DNA of 64,000 bases from Swingsia samuiensis (GTDB taxonomy: Bacteria; Pseudomonadota; Alphaproteobacteria; Acetobacterales; Acetobacteraceae). Positions within the stretch are counted from its first letter, which is position 1, and each line of letters opens with the position of its first letter. The notes under the pieces were generated by a model, which saw only the letters and a program-made list of their open reading frames with translations, was not told where the DNA came from and searched no databases. Shown one piece after another: positions 51,655 through 61,622 of the stretch. The position numbers and the translations under genes are program-made. The stretch covers positions 2,099,215 to 2,163,214 of the forward strand of contig NZ_CP038141.1 in NCBI RefSeq assembly GCF_006542355.1, in the 5' to 3' direction.

Positions 51655-54321
51655 ATGCTCGAAAAAAGCTTTATCCCTGCAGATCATGAAACATCTCTCT
51701 ATCAAGAATGGGAAAAGAGTGGTGTATTTCACGCTCATCCAGAAGCTGATGGCAAACCTTTTTCTATTATGTTTCCTCCTCCCAATGTAACCGGGACGTT
51801 ACATTTAGGACACGCATTAGATTTTACTCTTCAAGACATTTTAATCCGCTGGAAGCGTCAGCAAGGCTACAATGTCTTATGGCAACCAGGAACAGACCAT
51901 GCTGGTATTGCGACCCAAATGGTTGTTGAACGAGCACTAGATAAAGAAGGGATAAGCCGTACCAGTCTTGGTCGAGAAGGTTTTCTTGAGCGCGTATGGG
52001 AATGGAAAAACCAATCTGGCGATACTATTGTAAAACAACTACGTAAATTAGGTGCATCTGCAGACTGGGAGCGTGAACGCTTTACCATGGACGCAGGATT
52101 ATCTCGCGCTGTCCGTAAAGTTTTTGTTCAACTTTATGAAGAAGGAATTATCTCGCGAGATTACCGACTGGTTAACTGGGACCCTCACTTTAAATCAGCT
52201 ATTTCTGACCTTGAAGTCGAAAATAAAGAAACAAACGGGTCCATGTGGTATATTCGCTATCCTTTAGATGATGGCCGTACCATTACTATAGCCACGACAC
52301 GACCAGAAACCATGTTGGCAGATGCTGCCGTCGCTGTTCATCCAGAAGATGAACGATACACCGATATGATTGGTAAGTTTGTTACTCTCCCCATTACAGG
52401 GCGGCGTATTCCTATCATTGCAGATAATTATTCAGATCCAGAAAAAGGAACTGGCGCAGTAAAAATCACTCCTGCTCATGATTTCAATGATTTTGAGGTC
52501 GGCAAACGCCACAGTCTCTCAACATTGACTATTCTGGATGAAACAGCACATATTTGGCTTGAAGAAATACGAAACGAACTCAAAGACGTTCCAGGCATTG
52601 CTTCCATAGAATTTGCTACCTCTCTAGCAGGCCTATCCAGAGAAGATGGCCGTAAGCGTATTATTCAAGAACTCGAAAGACTTGAGTGGCTTGAAAAAAT
52701 TGAACCTCATAAATTACAGGTTCCATATGCTGAGCGTGGAGGCGCAATCATTGAGCCACGCTTAACACTTCAATGGTATTGTGATGCAAAAAAACTATCT
52801 ATTCCCGCCATTGAGGCTGTTGAAAGTGGAAAAATTAGTTTTGAACCTAAGCAATGGGAAAATACTTTCTTTGCTTGGATGAGAGATATTCAGCCTTGGT
52901 GCATTAGCCGACAACTTTGGTGGGGACATCGTATCCCAGCATGGTATGGTCCTGATGGGACTACTTATGTTGCGGAAAATGAAGCTGAAGCGCAGGTCCA
53001 AGCTGGAGAAAACGTCCCTCTTACTCAAGATGAAGATGTTTTAGACACATGGTTCAGTTCTAGTTTATGGCCTTTTACAACACTGGGTTGGCCAGATAGC
53101 ACCAAAGAACTAGCACGTTATTATCCCACCAGTGTCCTCGTGACAGGATTTGATATCATTTTTTTCTGGGTCGCCAGAATGATGATGATGGGCCTTCACT
53201 TTATGGATGATGTGCCGTTTAAAACCGTTCTTATTCATGGGTTAGTACGCGATGAAAAAGGACAGAAAATGTCTAAATCACGCGGGAACGGAATTGATCC
53301 CATCGATCTAATCTCTGAGTTTGGCGCAGATGCTACCCGCCTCGCTATTTGCGCAGGAACAGGACCGGGCAGAGATATTAAACTTGGCCAGAAACGCGTC
53401 GAAGAGCATCGCGCTTTCATTACAAAACTTTGGAATGCTGCTCGTTTCTTAGAAATGAACGGGGTCCATCCATCAGAGACCTTTGATGCCACAAAGGTAA
53501 AAAGTTCTTTAGGACGATGGATTTTAACTGAAACAAATAATGCTATCCAAAATGCTGAGAAGGCACTCTCTATCTATCGTTTTGATGAGTATGCCAACTG
53601 TTGTTATCATTTCGTCTGGGGCTGCTTCTGTGATTGGTTTGTAGAATTTTCTAAACCTTTTCTTACAGAGAATAATGCAGAAGCCGAGGAAATCCGTAAT
53701 GTCAGCGCGTATGTTCTCGGTATTATTTTAAGGTTAATGCAACCTGTTATTCCCTTTGCCACCGCTACACTTTGGAAGGAACTTGGGTATAAAGGTAAGT
53801 TCACAGATATTCACTGGCCAGAAAACTTCACTGTAACCAACCCCGATCAAGCATCAAGTGAATTGCAATGGGTTATAGATTTAATCAGCAGCATACGTGC
53901 CGTACGTGCAGAGATGAATATTCCTCCCGCGCAAAAAACCCCTTTGCTATTGAACGAAGCTTCTCCTGAAACCTTACAACGTGCACAAAACTGGTCTGAA
54001 GTTATAGGCCGAATGGCGCGAGTTTCTGAAATAAAAACAATTGAAACAGAGATTCCACGCTATGCCGCTCAAATTATTTTAAAAGAGGCAACCGCTTTTA
54101 TTCCTCTTGAAGGCCTAATTGACTTAGATGCTGAACGAGCACGGCTATCAAAAGAAATCCAAAAAAACGAATCAGAAATTGTTAAGGTTCGTCGTAAATT
54201 AGATAATGCTGACTTTATTAGCCGCGCAAAACCAGAAGTGGTGGAAGAAAACCGTCAAAGACTGAAAACTTTTGAGCATGATTTAACACGATTTAAAGAA
54301 GCTTTAGACCGCATTTTATAA
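51655..54321 (+). CDS. valS: Valyl-tRNA synthetase
   Basis: 888-residue class I synthetase. The HIGH motif is the variant PPPNVTGTLHLGHALDF near 40-58, and KMSKS is QKMSKSRGNGIDP. The editing CP1 domain lies between, and a C-terminal coiled-coil tRNA-binding arm spans about 815-888 (AERARLSKEIQKNESEIVKV). Full length and canonical. A strong terminator follows. Confidence 0.97.
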   Translation: MLEKSFIPADHETSLYQEWEKSGVFHAHPEADGKPFSIMFPPPNVTGTLHLGHALDFTLQDILIRWKRQQGYNVLWQPGTDHAGIATQMVVERALDKEGISRTSLGREGFLERVWEWKNQSGDTIVKQLRKLGASADWERERFTMDAGLSRAVRKVFVQLYEEGIISRDYRLVNWDPHFKSAISDLEVENKETNGSMWYIRYPLDDGRTITIATTRPETMLADAAVAVHPEDERYTDMIGKFVTLPITGRRIPIIADNYSDPEKGTGAVKITPAHDFNDFEVGKRHSLSTLTILDETAHIWLEEIRNELKDVPGIASIEFATSLAGLSREDGRKRIIQELERLEWLEKIEPHKLQVPYAERGGAIIEPRLTLQWYCDAKKLSIPAIEAVESGKISFEPKQWENTFFAWMRDIQPWCISRQLWWGHRIPAWYGPDGTTYVAENEAEAQVQAGENVPLTQDEDVLDTWFSSSLWPFTTLGWPDSTKELARYYPTSVLVTGFDIIFFWVARMMMMGLHFMDDVPFKTVLIHGLVRDEKGQKMSKSRGNGIDPIDLISEFGADATRLAICAGTGPGRDIKLGQKRVEEHRAFITKLWNAARFLEMNGVHPSETFDATKVKSSLGRWILTETNNAIQNAEKALSIYRFDEYANCCYHFVWGCFCDWFVEFSKPFLTENNAEAEEIRNVSAYVLGIILRLMQPVIPFATATLWKELGYKGKFTDIHWPENFTVTNPDQASSELQWVIDLISSIRAVRAEMNIPPAQKTPLLLNEASPETLQRAQNWSEVIGRMARVSEIKTIETEIPRYAAQIILKEATAFIPLEGLIDLDAERARLSKEIQKNESEIVKVRRKLDNADFISRAKPEVVEENRQRLKTFEHDLTRFKEALDRIL

Positions 54322-54328
54322 ATCTCTA

Positions 54329-54365
54329 ATTTAGATCTGTTGCCTTAAAAGCAACGGATCTAAAT
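54329..54365. terminator. Terminator between valS and ilvD
   Basis: A 15-bp stem (one G-T pair) joins ATTTAGATCTGTTGC to GCAACGGATCTAAAT around CTTAAAA. It is the only hairpin between the convergent stops of valS (54321) and ilvD (54379), so it probably terminates both. Trailing T-rich sequence is modest. Confidence 0.7.
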
Positions 54366-54378
54366 TAATTCTAAGACC

Positions 54379-56235
54379 CTATTCTCGGGTTTTTACTATG
54401 ATCTGAGATAAGTCTCTCACAGCCCCATTTGCCGCACTCGTTGTCATTGCAGCATATGCTTGTAAAGCACGAGAAACAACACGCTCACGGTTAGGCTTCC
54501 AAGCTTGTTCACCTTTTTCGTGCATTTTTTCACGTCGAGAAGCTACTTCACTATCTTCAATATCTAAGTGTAATGATCTTTTGGGGATATCAATGTGTAT
54601 TTGATCCCCATCTTCAACTAAACCAATCAACCCACCTTCAGCCGCTTCTGGCGATACATGTCCTATAGATAAGCCAGAACTTCCTCCAGAAAAGCGCCCA
54701 TCCGTGACTAAAGCACACGTCTCTGCCAAACCTTTCGATTTTAAATAACTCGTCGGATATAACATTTCCTGCATCCCGGGGCCGCCTTTAGGGCCTTCAT
54801 ATCGAATAATAACGACGTCTCCGGCTTTAATTTTATTACCTAAAATGGCAGAAACAGCATCATCCTGACTTTCGAAAACACGTGCTGTTCCTGTGAAGGT
54901 CAAAATTTTATCTGCAACACCTGCTGTTTTAACAATAGCTCCATCTACAGCCATATTCCCATATAAAACAGCGAGGCCCCCATCCTGAGAGAAGGCATGT
55001 GCTCGATTACGAACAACACCTTTCTCACGATCCGTATCAACGTCCTTATAACGGCTTGATTGCGAAAAGGCATGCACTGTACGAACACCACCTGGTGCTG
55101 CCTGAAACAATTCAATCGCTTCAGAATTATGGTTGAGAATATCCCATTTTTCTAAAGCGTCTTTTAATGTTTTTGCATGAACCGTTCCAACGGATGTATC
55201 AATTAATCCTGCTCGATGAAGTTCTCCCAAAATAGCAGGAATACCTCCCGCTCTGTGTACATCTTCCATATGTACATTTGCTTTTGCTGGTGCGACCTTG
55301 CAAAGATTAGGCACTTTCCGAGAAAGACGATCAATATCAGCCATATGAAAATCAACTTCACCTTCTCGTGCAGCAGCAAGAAGATGCAAAACCGTATTCG
55401 TAGATCCTCCCATGGCAATATCGAGTGCCATAGCATTTTCAAACGCACTGCGTGTCGCAATATTTCTAGGTAAAACAGAAGCATCTTCCTGTTCATACCA
55501 ACGGCGCGCCAACTCAACGACTAAGCGCCCTGCGTTTAAAAAGAGTTCTTTGCGTGCTGAATGTGTTGCTAACAGTGAGCCATTCCCGGGCAGCGACAAC
55601 CCTAATGCTTCTGTTAAGCAGTTCATCGAATTGGCTGTAAACATACCGGAGCAAGAGCCGCATGTAGGACAGGCTGAGCGTTCAATCTGCTCTGATTCAG
55701 CATCACTGACGTTAGGATTAGCAGCTGCCACCATTGAATCAACCAGGTCTAACTTGCGATCAATTTCTGGTCCATCCAACTTTCCGGCTTCCATAGGCCC
55801 ACCGGAAACAAACACAACTGGAATATTAAGCCGTAACGCAGCCATTAACATACCAGGAGTTATTTTATCACAATTACTAATGCAAACGATCGCATCGGCG
55901 CAGTGAGCATTCACCATATATTCAACAGAATCTGCAATCAGCTCACGTGAGGGTAGGGAGTACAGCATTCCTCCATGTCCCATCGCGATGCCGTCATCAA
56001 CTGCAATCGTATTAAACTCTTTTGCTATGCCTCCAACTTCTTCAATAGCAGAAGCAACAAGTGCACCCATATCTTTTAAATGCACATGCCCCGGAACAAA
56101 CTGGGTAAAGGAATTTGCGATTGCAATAATGGGTTTACCAAAGTCCCCATCTTTCATTCCTGTTGCTCGCCATAAAGCACGCGCGCCAGCCATATTACGA
56201 CCATGAGTTGTGGTGCGGGAACGATAGGCTGGCAT
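54379..56235 (-). CDS. ilvD: Dihydroxy-acid dehydratase
   Basis: 618-residue iron-sulfur enzyme of valine/isoleucine synthesis. Fe-S Cys motifs are [13 protein letters not shown] and [36 protein letters not shown] and [19 protein letters not shown] are further signatures. Its length is normal. It is convergent to valS and divergent from msrA (about 145 bases between starts). Confidence 0.96.
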   Translation of the reverse strand: MPAYRSRTTTHGRNMAGARALWRATGMKDGDFGKPIIAIANSFTQFVPGHVHLKDMGALVASAIEEVGGIAKEFNTIAVDDGIAMGHGGMLYSLPSRELIADSVEYMVNAHCADAIVCISNCDKITPGMLMAALRLNIPVVFVSGGPMEAGKLDGPEIDRKLDLVDSMVAAANPNVSDAESEQIERSACPTCGSCSGMFTANSMNCLTEALGLSLPGNGSLLATHSARKELFLNAGRLVVELARRWYEQEDASVLPRNIATRSAFENAMALDIAMGGSTNTVLHLLAAAREGEVDFHMADIDRLSRKVPNLCKVAPAKANVHMEDVHRAGGIPAILGELHRAGLIDTSVGTVHAKTLKDALEKWDILNHNSEAIELFQAAPGGVRTVHAFSQSSRYKDVDTDREKGVVRNRAHAFSQDGGLAVLYGNMAVDGAIVKTAGVADKILTFTGTARVFESQDDAVSAILGNKIKAGDVVIIRYEGPKGGPGMQEMLYPTSYLKSKGLAETCALVTDGRFSGGSSGLSIGHVSPEAAEGGLIGLVEDGDQIHIDIPKRSLHLDIEDSEVASRREKMHEKGEQAWKPNRERVVSRALQAYAAMTTSAANGAVRDLSQIIVKTRE

Positions 56236-56379
56236 TTAATACACTTTCATTTCTAAAAAACTGTCTATTTTATAGCAAATGAAATACAGATAAGCCAGTC
56301 TATGAAAGATAAGTTCATCGGTTATATAATCTTTCTGCAATGCTTATATCTTAGATAATTTTAAAAGGAGGCTCTCAAT

Positions 56380-56913
56380 ATGAGCTCACATAATTCTATT
56401 ATTCTTGGGGCTGGCTGCTTCTGGTGCGTTGAAGCCGTTTTTACAGGTTTAAAAGGCGTAATTTCTGCTCATCCTGGATATGCAGGCGGAACAGTAAACA
56501 ATCCTACATATGAAGCTGTATGCGCAGATAAAACTGGACATGCTGAAGTTGTAGAATTGGTTTATGATCCAAATGAAATTTCTCTTAAAGATCTTTTACG
56601 TGTTTTCTTTACCACGCATGATCCAACACAACTGAACAAACAAGGGAACGACATTGGCTCACAATATCGATCAGTTATCTTTGGTGATGCTGAGCAACAA
56701 AAACTGGCACAAGAAGTAAAAGAGGAAATATCCGCTGAAAAAATATGGCCTGACCCTATTGTAACAAGGATCGAAGGCCCAACACAGTTTTGGTTAGCCG
56801 AAGAAAAGCACATGGATTATTTTGCTCGCAATCCAGAAACCGCTTACTGTGCCGCTGTTGTTGCCCCCAAAGTAGCTAAAGCACGAAAACTCTATCGTGA
56901 CCGTTTAAAATAA
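56380..56913 (+). CDS. msrA: Peptide methionine sulfoxide reductase MsrA
   Basis: 177 residues. Catalytic Cys13 is in GAGCFWCVEAVF (with Cys16), followed by GYAGGTVNNPTYEAVCADKTGHAEVV and DPTQLNKQGNDIGSQYRSVI, all typical of MsrA. It repairs oxidised methionine using thioredoxin. No secretion signal is present, so it is cytosolic. The ribosome-binding site is AAAAGGAGG. Confidence 0.96.
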   Translation: MSSHNSIILGAGCFWCVEAVFTGLKGVISAHPGYAGGTVNNPTYEAVCADKTGHAEVVELVYDPNEISLKDLLRVFFTTHDPTQLNKQGNDIGSQYRSVIFGDAEQQKLAQEVKEEISAEKIWPDPIVTRIEGPTQFWLAEEKHMDYFARNPETAYCAAVVAPKVAKARKLYRDRLK

Positions 56914-56934
56914 TATTTTTTACCTAGGAGATAA

Positions 56935-58251
56935 TTACTCTTCATCTTCTAGGTAGAACCGATCTGCCTCTTCGTCATAATCAAATAACTCAGCATATCT
57001 GGCCCAATCCAACGCAGTTGTTAAAGTTTGATGTGCATAAGAAGAAGACATATTTTCTTCTAATATTTTACGAAAATAAGACGCATCTACGGTATGGTTA
57101 TGCCTCTCATCTAACGTGCTGCGAATAACTTTGAGAAGGGGAATATGATGCAAAAAAGCTGTCCGCATAATATCTCTGCGGGCATCTCCATCTCCCTCAA
57201 CAAACTTTTGACCTTCATCTGTCAGCAAAAGATCTCCATCTTCCAACTGTGCTAATTCGAGTAACTGCAAAGACTCACCTAAAGGGAGCAGATCATCCAA
57301 GGTCATTTGCAAACGTTGGGCCAAGTCTGGCAAATCAGCTCGACCAGCAAGAGAAGAAGATCCTAAAACCTCAATTAAACCGACCAGCATTTCAATAGAG
57401 AGATTAGGTAAAACAATTGAAAAAAGCGGAAGGTTGTTGTCTTCCAACGTCAAAACTTGCTCAGCTTCTGAGACTATTGGAGCCCGACGTGTCATCAAGG
57501 AATAGACTTGATCAACAAATCGTCGGAAATTTTCATCATTCCTATTTCTGGGATGAGGGAAGGGCACCGCAATTTCATGCGTTACTTTCCCCGGATGAGA
57601 CGAGAAAAGAAGAATTCGGTCACACATTAGCACCGCCTCTTCAATACCATGCGTTGCTAAAATAATTGCTTTTAAATGAGAAAAACGTTTTTCAAACCAT
57701 AACTCAATAATATCTGTCCTTAAATTTTCTGCACTTAACAGATCAAGAGACGAAAAAGGCTCATCTAGCAGCAAAAGGGTAGGGTGCAGCACAAGTGCGC
57801 GTGCAAAAGACACACGCTGCGCTACAGCTTCTGAAATCTCTTTAGGATATGCATTTTCATACCCCTCCAAGCCCATAGTCTCTAAAAGAGTGTCGGTTAA
57901 ATCAGCTCGCTTTCCTCGTGGAACTCTTTGAGCTTCTAAGCCCAGTAAAATATTTTCTCGTACACTCAACCACGGCAATAAGGCGGCTGCCTGAAAAACA
58001 GTCGTAACTTTATCCAGTACACCATCATCTGGTTTTTTATACCAGATAACTTCTCCGGCTACAGGCTGATCCTGACCTGATATTATTTTCAGAAGAGATG
58101 ATTTCCCAGACCCAGATCGTCCTAAAAGGCCTAAAATCTCACCCTCCTGAACGTTAAAACTCACATCTTCCAAGACCAATAAATCAGCATTTCGATCTTT
58201 TTTATAAATTTGCCGACAATTTTTAAGGCTTATCAAAGGTTGCTTTTTCAT
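56935..58251 (-). CDS. ABC transporter ATPase with C-terminal AAA-associated domain (anion/NitT-TauT type)
   Basis: 438 residues from the ATG at 58251, which overlaps the permease stop as ATGA. Residues upstream of this start in the same frame only shadow the permease gene. The ABC domain has Walker A LLGRSGSGKSSLLKII, Q-loop TTVFQAAALLPWLS, and Walker B PTLLLLDEPFSSLD. The signature region reads KEISEAVAQRVSFARAL, lacking the usual SGGMR. The C-terminal about 150 residues (ENLPLFSIVLPNLSIEMLVG-like start) form the AAA-associated domain linked to nitrate/sulfonate/bicarbonate-type importers. It energises the duplicated permease encoded just upstream. Confidence 0.85.
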   Translation of the reverse strand: MKKQPLISLKNCRQIYKKDRNADLLVLEDVSFNVQEGEILGLLGRSGSGKSSLLKIISGQDQPVAGEVIWYKKPDDGVLDKVTTVFQAAALLPWLSVRENILLGLEAQRVPRGKRADLTDTLLETMGLEGYENAYPKEISEAVAQRVSFARALVLHPTLLLLDEPFSSLDLLSAENLRTDIIELWFEKRFSHLKAIILATHGIEEAVLMCDRILLFSSHPGKVTHEIAVPFPHPRNRNDENFRRFVDQVYSLMTRRAPIVSEAEQVLTLEDNNLPLFSIVLPNLSIEMLVGLIEVLGSSSLAGRADLPDLAQRLQMTLDDLLPLGESLQLLELAQLEDGDLLLTDEGQKFVEGDGDARRDIMRTAFLHHIPLLKVIRSTLDERHNHTVDASYFRKILEENMSSSYAHQTLTTALDWARYAELFDYDEEADRFYLEDEE

Positions 58252-59897
58252 CGGATTGTATATTTCTGCGCTGTATAGGTAATAATGGGTTGAAGTATAA
58301 AGCGTTCTAAGAACATTAAAAGCGCCGTTAATGTCATCAACAAAATAATCTGATTCTCCATCGTCCCATGCAGCACACTCATAAATAACATCCTTCCAAG
58401 CCCATGATCCTTTGAAGCAAAAGATTCTGCTATCATCAAAAAATCCCACATCGGAACAGCAGCTAAAGATAGGCCAACAAGTAAATTACTAATGACCGAG
58501 GGGAAAATCAGTTTCTTCCATAGTAATAGGCCCTTTACGTGTAGATTTATGGCCATTTGACGCCAAGAATTTGGAATAGAATCAAGCGCTAAGAATATTT
58601 TCTCTCCTACCAACCAATATGTGCCAATAAAAAGAAACAATGATACAAAATAAAAACCGGAATATTTTAAGAATGGATAAAATATAATGACTGGAAATAT
58701 AGAAAAAAACTTCAAAAACCTAAAAACAGAAACCCGATTTTTCAAACTGTACAAAACGAAAGCCGAAAGCATCCAAAACAAAAACAACAAAATAAATGTA
58801 TTTAGAACCTCCCAATATGATATCAGAGAGCCCAATAAAATTTTCTCTAATTTTATTTTTCCTAAAAAATAAACAAGACAAACAAGGGATATATTTATAA
58901 AAAATATAATATTTAAATTTTTACTACCCTCATTTTCTAAATCTATTTTCCTATAAATTCTTCCAAAACGAATATTCCCCAGTCGACTTATCAAATTATG
59001 GAATTCAAGACTAATAATACTTAAAAAATTAGACCGCCGCCAAAAATGAAGAAACCAAGACTTACTGTGGTTTTTCTGAGGCCCTCTAATTTCCCCACTA
59101 TACCGATTACCCCATATTTTCATGGGGCGAATAAAACACTGATCCACCAAAAGCACCAGTGTAACAAGAATAATCAATATTTCAGCAAGATTCCCAATAT
59201 CTCTATGTTCTAGTGCAATAAGACCAATGCCACCACACCCAGAAATATGAGAATATTGCATAAGGGTTAAAATCCCCTCTGCACAAATTAAACGAAACCA
59301 TACCCCCGGCATTGAGTGAGAGATGTTAGATACCATACTCGGAATAGCAGCTGGTATTTGGATCCGCCAAAAATACTGCCACTCCGTTAAACGAAAGCCT
59401 GTAGCAACCTCTTCAATGTCAGTCGAAATACGATCATTCACCTCTAAAATTGATGAAGTCACGGCCCAAATGACATTAAATGCCGCTATGAAAACGATCG
59501 TCAGATCAGAAGAGAAGAAATATAAACAAACCCCAATCAAACCTATCCCAGGGATAGATTTTGCAACAGATAATGCTGGGGCTAAAATACGCCGAAACCA
59601 AAAAAATTTGCAGGCCAAACCGCCCAAACCTAAAGAAAAAGCACCAATACTCAAAAGGGCTAAAATAATATGGCTAACGGTATAGCCTATATCGATCCAT
59701 AGGGAATAATCGGGATAGGGCAAAAATGAAAAATCACCTACGTTAGGTAATCTTTTATTCCCGAACAGGAGCAAAAAGAAGATAGCTCCCACCAATAAAA
59801 TAGAAAGCTCAAAACCGCTCATACGTTGGCGAACACCCCGTATGATACGATAGGGCATGACCGATGGACTGCCCGCCATAAAATCTTTCCTACTCAT
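58248..59897 (-). CDS. Duplicated ABC transporter permease, anion type
   Basis: 549 residues containing two binding-protein-dependent permease modules in one chain. Module 1 (about 60-260) has EVATGFRLTEWQYFWRIQIP, a typical EAA loop. Module 2 (about 320-549) has a second EAA-like loop, SWRQMAINLHVKGLLLWKKLIFPS. About ten hydrophobic segments are visible. The middle (about 270-430) is AT-rich and Lys/Asn-rich, unlike its flanks. This architecture matches the duplicated permease of NitT/TauT-like systems. No substrate-binding protein gene is adjacent. It overlaps the ATPase start by four bases and lies downstream of dut. Confidence 0.82.
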   Translation of the reverse strand: MSRKDFMAGSPSVMPYRIIRGVRQRMSGFELSILLVGAIFFLLLFGNKRLPNVGDFSFLPYPDYSLWIDIGYTVSHIILALLSIGAFSLGLGGLACKFFWFRRILAPALSVAKSIPGIGLIGVCLYFFSSDLTIVFIAAFNVIWAVTSSILEVNDRISTDIEEVATGFRLTEWQYFWRIQIPAAIPSMVSNISHSMPGVWFRLICAEGILTLMQYSHISGCGGIGLIALEHRDIGNLAEILIILVTLVLLVDQCFIRPMKIWGNRYSGEIRGPQKNHSKSWFLHFWRRSNFLSIISLEFHNLISRLGNIRFGRIYRKIDLENEGSKNLNIIFFINISLVCLVYFLGKIKLEKILLGSLISYWEVLNTFILLFLFWMLSAFVLYSLKNRVSVFRFLKFFSIFPVIIFYPFLKYSGFYFVSLFLFIGTYWLVGEKIFLALDSIPNSWRQMAINLHVKGLLLWKKLIFPSVISNLLVGLSLAAVPMWDFLMIAESFASKDHGLGRMLFMSVLHGTMENQIILLMTLTALLMFLERFILQPIITYTAQKYTIR

Positions 59898-59959
59898 TCA
59901 ATTATTTTTAAATTAAGGCAAACCTAGCGTATGCAATCAAGCTTTTTTTGACAAAATAC

Positions 59960-60412
59960 TCATCGCCCTGTGCTCCCAAACCCTCCTGAGCCACGTGTCG
60001 TCGCATCCAGAGAAGCGACTTCCTCCCAATGAAGGTGCACAACAGGTGCCAAAACGCCTTGTGCAATACGCATCCCACGTTCAATCTCAAAGCTTTCCTG
60101 ACCCGCATTCATCACAATAATTTTTATTTCACCCCGATAATCCTCATCAATTGTACCGGGTGTATTGGGCAACATTATTCCATGCTTAAGTGCCAACCCA
60201 GAACGAGGGCGCAACTGCAACTCATAGTTTTCAGGAAGAGCTATACACAAACCAGTTGGAACTAATACGCGCTCTCCCGGCTTGACCGTTATTGTTTCGG
60301 AAATTGCCGCCAGAAAATCCACTCCCGCTGCTCCAGTCGTTCCATAAGCTGGTAAAGACAGCCCTTCAGAATGAGGTAAACGAGAAACTTTCACGTTAAT
60401 ATGTTTTTGCAT
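59960..60412 (-). CDS. dut: dUTP diphosphatase
   Basis: 150-residue trimeric dUTPase. Motifs run [65 protein letters not shown], and the C-terminal [10 protein letters not shown] that closes the active site. It removes dUTP and supplies dUMP. It follows coaBC by 19 bases on the same strand, the usual alphaproteobacterial pairing. Confidence 0.96.
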   Translation of the reverse strand: MQKHINVKVSRLPHSEGLSLPAYGTTGAAGVDFLAAISETITVKPGERVLVPTGLCIALPENYELQLRPRSGLALKHGIMLPNTPGTIDEDYRGEIKIIVMNAGQESFEIERGMRIAQGVLAPVVHLHWEEVASLDATTRGSGGFGSTGR

Positions 60413-60431
60413 GTAATCTCTGCCTTATAAT

Positions 60432-61619
60432 TTATGACGGTATGAAAAATTTCGAAACACGCTCAGCCAAGCGTTGCGCAACATCTGTTTTTTCCATGTC
60501 AGGCCACATCTCAACACCAGTCGAATCAATCAAACTAACCTGATTCCGTTCAGCTCCAAAAACACCAACCCGCACATCATTTGCGACGAGCCAGTCACAT
60601 CCTTTCCGTAGACGCTTGGCAATAGCATTTTCCACAACATCATCAGTTTCAGCAGCAAACCCCACGACAAGCGAGGGACGTTTTTGATGATGCGACAAAG
60701 TTGCTAAAATATCAGGGTTCTCTACTAGTCGAAGGGTAGGTGGCTCATCAGAAGACTTTTTGATCTTACTTGATGCTAATTCCTTTGCTCTCCAATCGCT
60801 CACGGCAGCCGTACAAATAGCAGCATCAGCCGGCAACGCAGCCTCACAGGCAGCCAACATTTCTTGTGCGGTACTGACTTGAACAACATGCACAGACTTT
60901 GGCGCAGGAATTTTCACAGGGCCACTAATCAACGTTACTTTAGCACCTTTTTCCGCGATAGCCGCAGCAATTGCATACCCTTGTTTTCCGGATGAATGGT
61001 TCGATAAAAACCGAACAGGATCCAGTGCCTCTACCGTTGGGCCTGCTGTTACTAAAACATGCTTCCCTGTGAGGGAACGGTCTGGGGCGAGAATAGAAAA
61101 GATTGCGTCTCGGATCACTTCAGGTTGGCTTAAGCGACCAGGACCAAACTCTCCACACGCCATACTTCCTTCATCTGGACCAACAAAGGAAACTCCACGT
61201 TTTTTGAGTGTAACAACATTATTTCGTGTAGCTGGATGCTCCCACATATGAACATTCATTGCAGGCGCCACCAAAATTGGCGCAGAGGAGGCTAACAGCA
61301 AAGTAGTCGCTAAATCATCAGCTAAGCCGTATGCCATACGTGCCATTAAATGAGCCGTAGCTGGGCATACGACAATAATATCTGCACTTCGCGCTAAAGC
61401 GATATGCCCGATCTCACTTTCTTGAGTTGGAGAGAAAAGGGCATCATGCACTTTCTCTCCTGATAAAGCCTCCAAACTAAGAGGCGTAATAAACGCTTTA
61501 GCAGCTTCTGTCATAACAGGCGTCACAACACAATTTTCAGCCTTAAGCAGCCGAACCAGCTCTAAAGCACGGTATGCTGCTATCCCGCCACCTACAATCA
61601 GCAACACACGCTTTTTCAT
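60432..61619 (-). CDS. coaBC: Bifunctional phosphopantothenoylcysteine decarboxylase/synthetase
   Basis: 395 residues. The N-terminal CoaC flavoprotein (about 1-180) begins LLIVGGGIAAYRALELVRLL and has the substrate motif APAMNVHMWEHPATRNN, with active-site Cys in GSMACGEFGPGRL. The C-terminal CoaB synthetase (about 185-395) starts KHVLVTAGPTVEALDPVRFL and includes SNHSSGKQGYAIA. It makes 4'-phosphopantetheine for CoA. Three bases separate it from the ubiE stop. ubiB, which stands between these genes in many relatives, is absent. Confidence 0.95.
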   Translation of the reverse strand: MKKRVLLIVGGGIAAYRALELVRLLKAENCVVTPVMTEAAKAFITPLSLEALSGEKVHDALFSPTQESEIGHIALARSADIIVVCPATAHLMARMAYGLADDLATTLLLASSAPILVAPAMNVHMWEHPATRNNVVTLKKRGVSFVGPDEGSMACGEFGPGRLSQPEVIRDAIFSILAPDRSLTGKHVLVTAGPTVEALDPVRFLSNHSSGKQGYAIAAAIAEKGAKVTLISGPVKIPAPKSVHVVQVSTAQEMLAACEAALPADAAICTAAVSDWRAKELASSKIKKSSDEPPTLRLVENPDILATLSHHQKRPSLVVGFAAETDDVVENAIAKRLRKGCDWLVANDVRVGVFGAERNQVSLIDSTGVEMWPDMEKTDVAQRLAERVSKFFIPS

Positions 61620-61622
61620 TAT

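Noticed and set aside
58252..58449. 66-residue N-terminal extension of the ABC ATPase
   Set aside because: This frame lies inside the permease gene and has no homology; the ATG at 58251 overlaps the permease stop in the usual coupled way.
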